From: Calonectria ilicicola
Taxonomy: Eukaryota; Ascomycota; Sordariomycetes; Hypocreales; Nectriaceae
Length of the DNA: 64,000 bases
Assembly: GCA_020809705.1 (NCBI GenBank)
Contig: CP085832.1
Coordinates: forward strand, 2,294,001-2,358,000
Reading direction: 5' to 3'
Positions 11,833 to 20,725 of the stretch are shown piece by piece. Position numbers and translations under genes: made by a program. The notes under the pieces were generated by a model, which saw only the letters and a program-made list of their open reading frames with translations, ran no database searches and was not told the DNA's origin. The stretch's first letter is position 1. Every line of letters begins with the position of its first letter.

Positions 11833-12345
11833 CGTTTCAGCAATCTTCAATCCAGGTGCAGATAAGGATCCATCTGAATAGCTGGTGCGCTACTGTGGGA
11901 ACCAATAGCTCAAGAGACCAGCCCCAAGAAAGCGCTTGTCAGATATCATAACCGGAAGTCAGGTATAGGTCGATAAATCGGCCGAGAGAGAAAGTTAGGC
12001 TGACAAGGAAGGATCAGGCACAATTGCCGCTTCAGCTTATTGTGACAGATTGGTTAGAGCCTGATGTGGCTGAGTGGCACGTGAGAATGAGCGATGTGGG
12101 GCCGAACTGTACGAGGATATAAACGAGACCTAAACGAAGCATAAACGAAGCATAAACGAGGCATGCGTGGAAGTGAGCATCTCCTCTTTATGTGCTCAAC
12201 GCGCAACTATTTAATTTTCTGGGACTGCATCTTATTTCCAATTCTTTGATTCCTTGAAATATTATTAAAGTTGTGCGAACTCGAAACCCATCTATTCCCA
12301 AGCTTGCTTGTTTCCCTCGTTGCAATAGGTTTCCCTCATTCGAGC
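11833..12345. promoter_or_regulatory. Divergent promoter between the NLR and the RTA1-like gene
   Basis: This 0.5-kb region serves a minus-strand NLR and a plus-strand RTA1-like gene. Its notable content is the TAAACGARGCA tandem repeat at about 12119-12163, listed separately. No other element could be assigned with confidence. Confidence 0.5.
12119..12163 (+). repeat. 11-bp tandem repeat, unit TAAACGAAGCA
   Basis: Four adjacent degenerate copies are visible, the two central ones identical and the outer ones reading TAAACGAGACC and TAAACGAGGCA. They lie about 190-230 bp upstream of the RTA1-like gene. The core AAACGAG also forms an inverted repeat upstream of the nearby Zn2Cys6 gene (14954-14991). 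Confidence 0.75.
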
Positions 12346-13367
12346 ATGCTCAGTATGCCATCTTCAACTCTAAAAACGCTAAATATGACGGCCCAAACAG
12401 AGGGAGAACAGGAATTTTCATATTACCGTTATGATCCCTCGTTGGGTGCTGCAATTATTTTCATCGTGCTCTTTTTCTTCTTCACAGTACATACCCTGTA
12501 CAAAACGCTTCGGTTGAGGGTCTGGTTCCTCATCCCTCTCGTGCTCGGAGGATTTTGTAAGTCGGCAGCGCCCACTCATTCAAAAAAAAATTTTCTCCGA
12601 TCTTTGGAATTAGAAACTAATGGCTGCATTTCTTCTTTAATTAGTTGAGTGGATCGGGTACATTGGTGTAAGATTCCCGACGTTTGATCTTAACATTGCA
12701 CTAACCCGATATGTCCAAGAGGGCGATTTCAGCGAGTCAAACACCAAGTTTCACGACAGGTCCATATACCCTTCAGGCATTGTTATTACTTCTTGGCCCT
12801 GGACTTTTTTCTGCTAGCGCCTACATGACTCTTGGCCGAATTATAGCTAAGACAAATAGCGGCAGCCTCTCGCTTATTCCACTGCAATGGTTAACAACTG
12901 TGTTTGTTGCGGGAGACATCGTATGCTTTGTTATTCAAGGCGTTGGCGGTGGTATGATGGCCAGTGGGGTTCTTGATGAAATCCGACATGGGCAAACAGT
13001 GGTCATCATCGGCTTGGCTGCCCAGCTCCTCTTTTTCACCATATTTTTTGTGGACGGCCTTCTTTTCCATTGGCGACTCCACAAACGGCCGGCACAGATG
13101 ACAAGCGCGTGCCAAACACCTTGGAAGAAACACATTTGCGCCCTTTATACCGTGAGCCTTCTCATCACATTTCGCGCAATCTATCGCATCATAGAATATG
13201 CCGAGGGAAATACCGGATACTTGATATCACATGAGGTATTTCTATATGTATTTGATGCCTGTCTAATGCTGGCCGTAATGGCTGTGTTCACAGTCGTGTT
13301 TCTAGGTGAGATTATTGAATATCGGCAGGGTGGGGGGAAAGCCGTAGAAGGAATAGCAAATGTTTGA
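12346..13367 (+). CDS. RTA1-like seven-helix membrane protein
   Basis: This is a member of the fungal RTA1/lipid-translocating family; relatives give resistance to toxic lipids or azole-like compounds, and its own substrate is unknown. Exons are 12346-12556, 12645-12667 and 12720-13367 (293 aa). The tiny second exon restores the family motif: GGFFEWIGYIG followed by RAIS, close to the typical E-x-x-GY-x-x-R block. Further hydrophobic helices include LQALLLLLGPGLFSASAYMTLGRII, VAGDIVCFVIQGVGGGMM (with the conserved D..CF..QG..GG block), a LLFFTIFF helix, the FRAIYRIIEYAEG segment typical of the family, and a last helix before YRQGGGK. The start could also be the ATG at 12355 or 12385. It ends 145 bp from the convergent Zn2Cys6 gene. 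Confidence 0.88.
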
Positions 13368-13511
13368 TCTGAGAATAATAATGGGAAAATTTCTATGGCA
13401 AAGAGTTGATTGTTGGATTGTATGCTATCTTGGTGTTTGGGTGGGCTTTGGTTCATCTGTATTCGTCCTCAGTTTTGATCTGGATCTGAAATGGTACATT
13501 ATTTATTCTTT

Positions 13512-14826
13512 CTACTCGTATGTTGGTAGTAGACCCTCTGATCTGAGGGTGGCTGCACAGTTGTTCGGCCAAGTCAACCACTCATTCCACTCCTCGTCGA
13601 CATTTCTCAATTCCGTTGAAACGTGGCCAATCAACTGAAGGCCCAAATCCTTTCCCCACCATCTACTATGTGTTTCAAGTAGCAATACCCCATAGTGCGC
13701 CCAGATCAGCTGCGTCATTGGATCTCCCTGTTCAAACAACTCTATCATACGGTCATCTATAAGTACTGGCCATGCAAAAACAGGACCTAATTGTCTCTGA
13801 ACTGCCATTTGAACGAAAAGAGCTTCTAAGTGATCAATTGAAGTGTTATACAATTGCAACTGACCTGGCCCAAGAAATCTAGAGGCTTGCTTTGCACGAC
13901 ATCGAAGCCTATCAAGAGCTGTCTTGATGTGCTCACTGCATTGACAACTTGGATTTGCTTCATTGACCTGTAGCGCTTGACCCCACATTCCATTGTAGAG
14001 GCTGGTTTCAGAAAACCGCATAATTGCTATACTGCCACGAAGTAGCTTGCAAATAGACAGGAGTGTCGCTGAAGGAGATACATAATCTGTTGCTTCAGAG
14101 CCGCCAACGCAACACATTGCAAGGGGAATCACCGTTATAATAGCCGAGAGCGCGAAGATGGCGTGAACATTGATGCTTGTTATGTCGCAAATCGCATTTT
14201 GCAGGCCCACGAGAGCAGAATTCTGGAAATGTGATGCCATCGCTACATGCTCAGATCTCTCGGTTCCAGGAGGATGGGTTGAGGCCAAGTGAAGTGAAGC
14301 AATCGAAAGCAACCCATCAGTTAAGCATTCAAATTTGGAAGCCTCTCTAGGTACTTGTTTTTGCCAAATATTCACATCTTGTGGAGACCATGACAAGGTG
14401 TGGAAGACTTCAGTAGAATACCAGTGCATCAAGAACATCTCGTGCAGCCTTGAACATTTGGGTGAATCTACGCGTCCATCAGGATGCATATCTGAGGCAA
14501 CCAATGGAGTTCTGCCGTCCAAGTTATCAGTGGTAGAGTCCCCACCAAGTTCATTGGGGCTACCGTTCAGAGACTCTGCTTGGGGAGTGTATGTGCAAGA
14601 TGCTTTGCGTTTCACGCATCTTAAACACGATGGCTTCTCCTCACCGCACTGATACATGGATTATATTAGCACAAGAGATACAGTTGTTGATCAATGGAAA
14701 CCGACAAATCCCAGCCACGGTGAAGCCATGAGGCTTATGTGTAATGCCACGTACCTTTACGCGTCGGTGCCTGCATTGCTCGCATCCCTCTCGCGATTTT
14801 TTGTGCTTTTTTCTCATGGGGGACAT
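13512..14826 (-). CDS. Zn2Cys6 transcription factor
   Basis: A binuclear zinc cluster regulator of 402 aa. Exons are 14826-14755 and 14648-13512, split inside the zinc cluster as is common: exon 1 gives a basic start and CEQCRHRRVK, exon 2 gives CGEEKPSCLRCVKRKASC. All six cysteines are present. After an acidic, Ser/Pro-rich linker (about residues 45-85) comes a fungal-specific middle region (MFLMHWYSTEVFHTLSW, LLSIASLHLA) as in sterol-uptake-control-like (UPC2-type) regulators. It converges on the RTA1-like gene. Its own upstream DNA has an inverted repeat of CTCGTTTAAA, and the same AAACGAG core is tandemly repeated before the RTA1-like gene, so it may control both. Confidence 0.9.
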
Positions 14827-15308
14827 AGCCCATGAGATGTGTGGCTGAGTATATTTGCTTGACCTAGAATGGATCGATCCGGCCTCGAGCGTTACTGCGG
14901 CACACTGATGTGTTGTGAGATTCGAGTGTGCGTGGGACCGAGAGATGCAAGATCTCGTTTAAATGACCCGAACCTCGCATTTTTAAACGAGGACACTAAA
15001 AAGATCCCCACTTATCCCCTCTAATACGCGCTTTTCCTAATGTAGTGGGGCTTGTCCAAGCCTACTCCTGATCGACACTCCTGTGAAACGGGCCCCCAGT
15101 GCGGATAATGAATTGGGGTGGAAGCTGCATAGTGTGCGTATGTGGTCTATCTTCAGGAGAATATTTTCTGGGTACATTTAGTAAATAAAACTAATTTAAT
15201 TAACTGCTATCTGATAATAATACCAAAAGTATCTCTGTGATACGACATCCTAAACCAGCAAAAGACGCAAGAACATATGCAAGAAAGCGCCGCCTATGAA
15301 TGTTATGG
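14827..15308. promoter_or_regulatory. Upstream region of the Zn2Cys6 gene, with a palindromic site
   Basis: The region holds the promoter of the minus-strand regulator and the 3' flank of CPS1. The only structured element I see is the inverted repeat CTCGTTTAAA at 14954-14963 with TTTAAACGAG at 14982-14991, separated by 18 bp. The part near 15170-15240 is AT-rich. Confidence 0.5.
14954..14991. repeat. Inverted repeat CTCGTTTAAA / TTTAAACGAG
   Basis: Two perfect 10-bp arms are separated by 18 bp, about 130-165 bp upstream of the regulator start at 14826. This geometry suits a dimeric transcription factor. The same core recurs as a tandem repeat at 12119-12163. Confidence 0.65.
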
Positions 15309-17260
15309 CTAATCAAGTTGTGCTTCGTCGAATACTCGAATATACTCGTGATAAAATAATATGGACTCGAGATGGGCGTCTATTGCGATCTGTAACATGT
15401 ATTAGTAACCGTGTTGGAATTGAAAGGGAATAAAACCACAGCGGTGGAAGTTGTACTTACTCGTTCATTTACATCGTGAACTCCACCAGACCCCGTATCG
15501 TGACTTGCCCGCAGGGGACCAAATCTGTAAATCTGGCGACTAAGATCCCAAAAGAAGCGAGTGTCCGTGTTTCCACCAGCAAACATTGGAGCTACGAGGA
15601 CGTCAGTCCCGGCATCTGGCTCATCAAACACATGCTTGATAACACCGGAAAAGTATTTCCAGCTTGCTGACTGTGTTGAGGACACTGGGGAGGGTTCTAG
15701 CTGTCCTTCCTGCCATGGTAAAGCGAAGGTGAATTCTGGGACCTCCCCTTCCTCAACAGTCTCCCTCGGACCAACCGTGAAGTTCAAGCCGAAATCAGCA
15801 ATTACCGGTTTCAAGGTGTGGATGAGCTTTGCTCGCACTTGTTCCAATGACTCGGAGCTGGAGACACGATAATTTACAGTGGCTTTTGCAAAAGCAGGAA
15901 GTGAGTTTACTTTGTTGCCCGCGTGGAAGATGGTCACTGCCTGAGTGGTGTGGAGCAGGCTTCCAAAGGAAGCATCCTCAGCTAGCCAGTCAACCACATT
16001 TGAGATCTGTTTCGGATCCAGAATGGCGCCACGAATATCTTCGGGAAGATCTGTGGAGGAATCCTCTGCGGCACACTGTAGCAAGGTGTGAAGCGGATCT
16101 TGCGGTGCAAGCTTCATAGGGAAGTTGATAGCAGCGGATGCTTCGAGGGCTGTGACGGCCTCGGCGAGGATACCGATCGAAGTGTGGTGTGGTGGAACAC
16201 TGCTGTGACCACCCGGGACATGTACAATGAGATCCAAATCGAAATTTCCCTTTTCACTGATCTCTGGAGTACCAAACTGTCGACCAAAACGTTCAACAAT
16301 GCCAACAGATCCCTCATCAAGGATGATGGCGAAGGCGTCCTTACCCCAGGTTTCTACGAGGTGACGAGCTATCATTGAAGCACCGTATGGATATTTCCAA
16401 CCTTCCTCATCGAAACCGAAGGCAAAAACAACAGTGCGCTCGGGGTGAAAGTCATTTTCGATCAGAGAAGTGACAGCCGAGAGGATAGCAACGAGATTGC
16501 TTTTACAGTCTTGGCTCCCGCGACCATAGATGTAGGCGCCATCAAAATGACCAGAGAACGGAGGATATGTCCACTGCGAAAGAGTGTCATCTGCAACAGG
16601 GACGGTCTGAAACAGATTATATTAATTTAACGAACTTTTAGCTAGCGGTTTGTCGGGGTTGGTCTTACATCCTGGTGTGCCATGAGGAGGATTGGCTTGA
16701 GGCTCTGATTGCTTCCACGCCATGTGTAGAGGAGATTATGTTTATTGACGACTTCAACTTGTACCGTTTCGTGTCTAAACAACCAAGCTATGTTAGCAGT
16801 GAAAACTGTCAAGGGTGAATTATACTTGCATGAGAGGGAATTTTTTTCGGAGATAGGATTCAAAATCATAAAAATTGTTGTATCGAGGGTCCTTCTCCAG
16901 TTGGCCCATGTCTTCAAACGTCTCAGTTCGTATCTGAACCGCGCCAGACAGACGATCGACGCTCAGGTTGCGAAAGGCATCTGATCTGAAAAGTTCCTGC
17001 ACATTCTTCTTGGTGATATCGGGCCTTGCGTGCGGGCCAATGCGGGCTTGTGCAGGGCATCCGGGCGATTTCGACGGGCCAAGGCTCTCTTGGTCATGAT
17101 GGACATTGATATCATGGTATGGCAAAATGCGGTGAGTGTTTGTCAATGAGAGAATAGTTAATCCAGCTACCATGAGCCCTATTAGTGAGTATTTCCAAGG
17201 CCGTTTATGCTGCAGTGGTTGAAAAGGCACTCGCCTTAGCTCGACGAATTTAGTAGCCAT
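15309..17260 (-). CDS. CPS1: Carboxypeptidase S (M20 metallopeptidase), membrane-anchored, with a GC-AG intron
   Basis: This vacuolar Gly-X carboxypeptidase frees amino acids from small peptides using two zinc ions. Exons are 17260-16830, 16774-16669, 16606-15461 and 15389-15309, giving 587 aa, the usual size. A short cytosolic tail and one signal-anchor helix (KYSLIGLMVAGLTILSL, about residues 23-40) match the family. Metal-binding parts are visible: AHQD at the end of exon 2 followed by TVPVADD, GRGSQDCK, and DEEGWKYPYGA; the late GGNTDTRFFWDL block with the final His region SGGVHDVNER completes the site. Intron 1 must use a GC donor (GCAAGT at 16829): only this gives FPLIHETVQVEVVN and keeps phase. 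The last 81-nt exon encodes AIDAHLESILFYHEYIRVFD. Confidence 0.93.
16775..16829 (-). other. GC-AG intron in CPS1
   Basis: This 55-nt intron has donor GCAAGT (the usual context of GC donors) and acceptor TTTAG. A GT two bases inside cannot be used, since it would put the next exon out of frame and lose the conserved FPLxHET motif. Confidence 0.88.
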
Positions 17261-18282
17261 ATGAGTGAAAATTATCTGGTTTAGATTTAGACAGTTCTTG
17301 GCAAACGAGGCTGGCGAAATGCATACGATCTTTATCTGAGTTCTATCGCGTGAGGGGAAGTTGGGCTGATAAGTCACTTGACGGTCCACACGTTCCGATA
17401 GCCTATCACGTGCGATGATCCTATCTATGCCTCTGCGACACCACAAAGCCGGGGTATCAAGAGCAAAAACTGGCTAGCTTGATTTCTAGCACATTCATTG
17501 AGAGCTATCTTTTTGACTACGTTTTGGGTCACGAGCTCCACCCCGCTCGAGGTACAAACCGGCACCCAGTGGCTATTCCGCACTGGTTTCCTAGCGCCCA
17601 CTGGTTGATATCGGTGTCCAGCCTCTGGTTCTATCTCGAGAATAGTAGGCGCGCGTTTACTGTGATCTGAAAAATATTTTCCTTTGATAAAAATATTCCT
17701 GTTCCTTCATAAATATCCTAATTCTTTGTTGGCTAACCAGGATGTTACGGTAGGGAAACAGTATTTGAGAAAAACTATGGAGTTTAGGAATAATCGTGTT
17801 TTTGACCGAGGCAAGGTAGCTGGCTAAGGAAACTGCCTCTATTCCTTTTTCGCAACGTCAGGTTAATTTATCTCGCTGAAACCTCAAAATATGATCTCAG
17901 CTATCAGAATGTGATTCCTGTCCATCAATTTGGGAGCTTCAGACACGTAGACTTCACATACGTGGAAAATAATAGCGTGTGTTGCATATAACAAATAAGT
18001 AGTCCTGTGAGCCAAAGGGCGATAATCCAACATCGGTACTTTCACAAACCTGGCAAAAGAATTATTTCCCTTGTACTTTCACTGCAAAATTCGATTAAAA
18101 GTAAACTGGTAATTCATGAGATGAGCCTAAACTCGGTTGGCGTCAAGTTATCATCCTTAGCCACATGTGAATAGAAAGATTGAGGTTTATGGATCAGCTA
18201 TTATTTATCGATAACATTAACCGTACATAATAAAAGAGAATTTATCATTGAAATGGAGTAATTAACTAAATATGATATCTTT
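17261..18282. other. Intergenic, AT-rich
   Basis: The region contains the CPS1 promoter side and AT-rich DNA from about 17660 to 18290. Only short frames without motifs are present. No gene is supported. Confidence 0.45.
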
Positions 18283-18744
18283 TTATAGGATAAATTCACA
18301 TCTGATGGTGAAGATATCATCCTCTGTCTCATCGATGGCCCCGTCAGTATCAGCGTCTATAAGAGAAATTATTATTGTCAGCCAGGAATGCTCATTCCTG
18401 GCAACGGACCATAGATTGGGACAAGTTTGCGGCTAATCAAGACTTTGATTTCCCCATATTTATGATTCACCGGAGCCTGTCAGATCACGAGGACTTCATT
18501 GCTTGCAAGCTTCCGTTCTCAACGTGACTAAAATGGTAGGGGAGCAAGTCTGTTACCTTTATCAGTCATGTCATCACTCGTATGACAATCTCTGAAATGG
18601 ATTTATAAGATTAATGAGAATTAACCTGTTGTGGTTAACCCACGTGCTACGCTATTGTCAATCCAGCAACTCTTCCTCCTCAAGCCCCTCTTCCTTCAGT
18701 GGCCCTAATGCATCAATCTGCAATCTGGTCTTCACATTTGTCAT
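18283..18744 (-). CDS. Possible 60-aa EF-hand micro-protein
   Basis: A candidate small gene built from three exons, 18744-18671, 18591-18557 and 18356-18283, with phases that fit through to a stop. The strongest evidence is a perfect EF-hand loop DADTDGAIDETE followed by DDIFTIRCEFIL in the last exon, joined at a clean TATAG acceptor. Exon 2 reads DCHTSDDMTDK. Weak points are the first donor (GTTGCT, poor consensus), a 200-nt second intron and the very small size; only one EF-hand is present, whereas functional proteins usually carry pairs. It may be a remnant of a larger calcium-binding protein. I do not assign a function beyond possible calcium binding. Confidence 0.33.
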
Positions 18745-18866
18745 TGCCGCGCGGAATGAAAATTGAATGAATAATCAAAGCGTCTATTGGACTTTCGCTT
18801 TCGCGGTGAGGGAATAGCGACGACCGAGATGACCAAGATATCCCACTCGGTTGGTAGGTTTACAGC

Positions 18867-18874
18867 TATAAATA
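18867..18874 (+). promoter_or_regulatory. TATA box of the epimerase gene
   Basis: TATAAATA lies about 90 bp upstream of the ATG at 18961 and is followed by a CA/CT-rich leader, a usual fungal core promoter arrangement. Confidence 0.5.
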
Positions 18875-18960
18875 CGTGCAAGAGAACACTTCCTTGCTGA
18901 CCATCAAGCATCATCCACAAGTATTCTTTACCGCCTTTTCGTCTTCTTCCATCTTTAAAA

Positions 18961-19923
18961 ATGTCCAACGTCCTTGTCATCGGTGGTACTGGCTACATCG
19001 GCCTCGCGGTCAGTCAGGCTCTCGTCCGTAGCGGCAACTATACTGTGTTTGCCACAACTCGCGATGCCGCCAAACGCAAGAACCTTCTTCTAAACGAAAT
19101 TACCCCACTAGTTGGACAAATTTCGGACTCAAACTTCATCAAGTCATCTATCAAAGAAAACCGCATTGATGCTGTCATCGATCTATCTCAAGCACCTGGC
19201 GATGCTGCAACGATCCTTTCCAGCGTCGTCGAAGCAGCTGACGAGCGCAAGAAGACACTGAGCGCCGAGAAGGCCGTGGGACCAAAGCTCGGATTTGCTT
19301 ATGGATCTGGCGTATGGGTTCACGGATCTGGTGCAAACACGCGCATGAACGATCTCAATGTTCCTGGAACATCACTCGCCGTTGACAAGCCCGCCACGGC
19401 GGTATCTTGGCGCCCCGCTCATGAACAGGCAGTTCTTGCAGCTCGTGATGTGTTGAATGTTGCAATTCTTCGCCCTGGCGACGTGTATGGGCGTAGCTCA
19501 TATGTTTTTGGTGCGTGGTGGGGTGCAATTCTGGCAGCTACGAAGAATGCAAACGCTGAAGACATTGTTGTCTCAACCAACGAGGACGCTCGACCAGGAA
19601 TTGTTCATGTAGATGATGTGGCCGACGCTTATGTTCGGGCTATTGACCGCCTGCCTTCGTTGGGCTCGTGGCCAGTCTATGACATTGTGAGTGAAACGGT
19701 ACCGGCCAAGATTGTCTTGGAGGAGGTAAAGCGAATCCTTGGGGCGAAAGGCAAGCTCGTATACTCTGGTACCCACCAAGGTGCGTTCCTCGAGGCACTG
19801 GCGTTGGTCACCAACGGGTCATCTGCTCGCGCCAGAACTGAGTTGGGTTGGAACCCTAGCAGACGTGAGTTTATCAGGGATCTTCCACAGCTTGTTGCGG
19901 CCTGGCAGGCGTCTCTGGAGTAA
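18961..19923 (+). CDS. NAD(P)-binding epimerase/reductase (extended or atypical SDR)
   Basis: This intron-less 320-aa protein has a Rossmann fold at the very N-terminus (VLVIGGTGYIGLAVSQAL, TGxxGxxG type). The middle carries GFAYGSGVWVHGSG and HEQAVLAARDVLNVAILRPGDVYGR, as in NAD-dependent epimerase/dehydratase relatives; the RPGxVYG block and PGIVHVDDVADAYVRAI are typical. The usual YxxxK catalytic pair is not obvious, the nearest equivalent being HEQAV, so it may be a reductase-like or regulatory member rather than a sugar epimerase. A TATA box lies upstream and an ordinary Kozak context precedes the ATG. Substrate unknown. Confidence 0.85.
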   Translation: MSNVLVIGGTGYIGLAVSQALVRSGNYTVFATTRDAAKRKNLLLNEITPLVGQISDSNFIKSSIKENRIDAVIDLSQAPGDAATILSSVVEAADERKKTLSAEKAVGPKLGFAYGSGVWVHGSGANTRMNDLNVPGTSLAVDKPATAVSWRPAHEQAVLAARDVLNVAILRPGDVYGRSSYVFGAWWGAILAATKNANAEDIVVSTNEDARPGIVHVDDVADAYVRAIDRLPSLGSWPVYDIVSETVPAKIVLEEVKRILGAKGKLVYSGTHQGAFLEALALVTNGSSARARTELGWNPSRREFIRDLPQLVAAWQASLE

Positions 19924-20725
19924 TGTTTCGTTTGAGTTAAATGCCTTGGCTTTAGATGTGGCAAAGCGGATATAGCTTAATATCATCGGATTCATGGCAA
20001 AAGTAGCCAAAAAAGATTTTTCATGCTGTGGTAAAATGAACTTGACATGTGAATGGTAATATTGTTTCAAAGGGAAGCGAGCGGTGACAATCTAGACGAT
20101 GGGGAGGACTGATACCCTTGTTCGGCACGATCTCGGTCTCCATGAACGCGAGACCCACGGCGGATTTTGTGCTTCGCGCGATTGGTCAAGACCATCATTT
20201 TAGGAGCGACGCTTTGATTGAAATAGTTCCCGCAATTGTACTATGCCTTTTTGCCGAATGCCAAGTTTTTATGGTGGGGAATGAATGTTCTGGTAGGATG
20301 CTCTGATACGAGTTGGCATCATTCAAGCCATCAAGTCAAATCCCCAAAGCCTTGCTGTAAACTTTTCAAGACCAACTGGGCCATACTACATCCCATTGCA
20401 TATGGTGCCCGAAGATATATACCACACCGCATTTGTCGCCAGTTCTGATGCATTTTTTCCAGGATGGAATTATATACTGTCTATAAGATTTGTGATGGGG
20501 ATAATATCAAGCCAGAGTAGTTATATAAGTTGGCCAACAAAGAAAATAATTTCTCAATTGTAAGATGCAAGTGATATGCGACAATCAGCAGCATAGCCCT
20601 ACGTGCTTATCTTGGGCTTCGATGTCGAAAGGTCTAAGAAGCTATGGTTAGATAATCAGTCCTCTATTCAATATTTAGGATGTATGGTGTTTTGTTGCTA
20701 CTATTAGCGACCCTAAGGTTAGCGC
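19924..20725. other. Intergenic between epimerase and PNP-NLR
   Basis: This contains the 3' flanks of two convergent genes. No reading frame with a recognisable motif or structured element was found. Confidence 0.45.
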
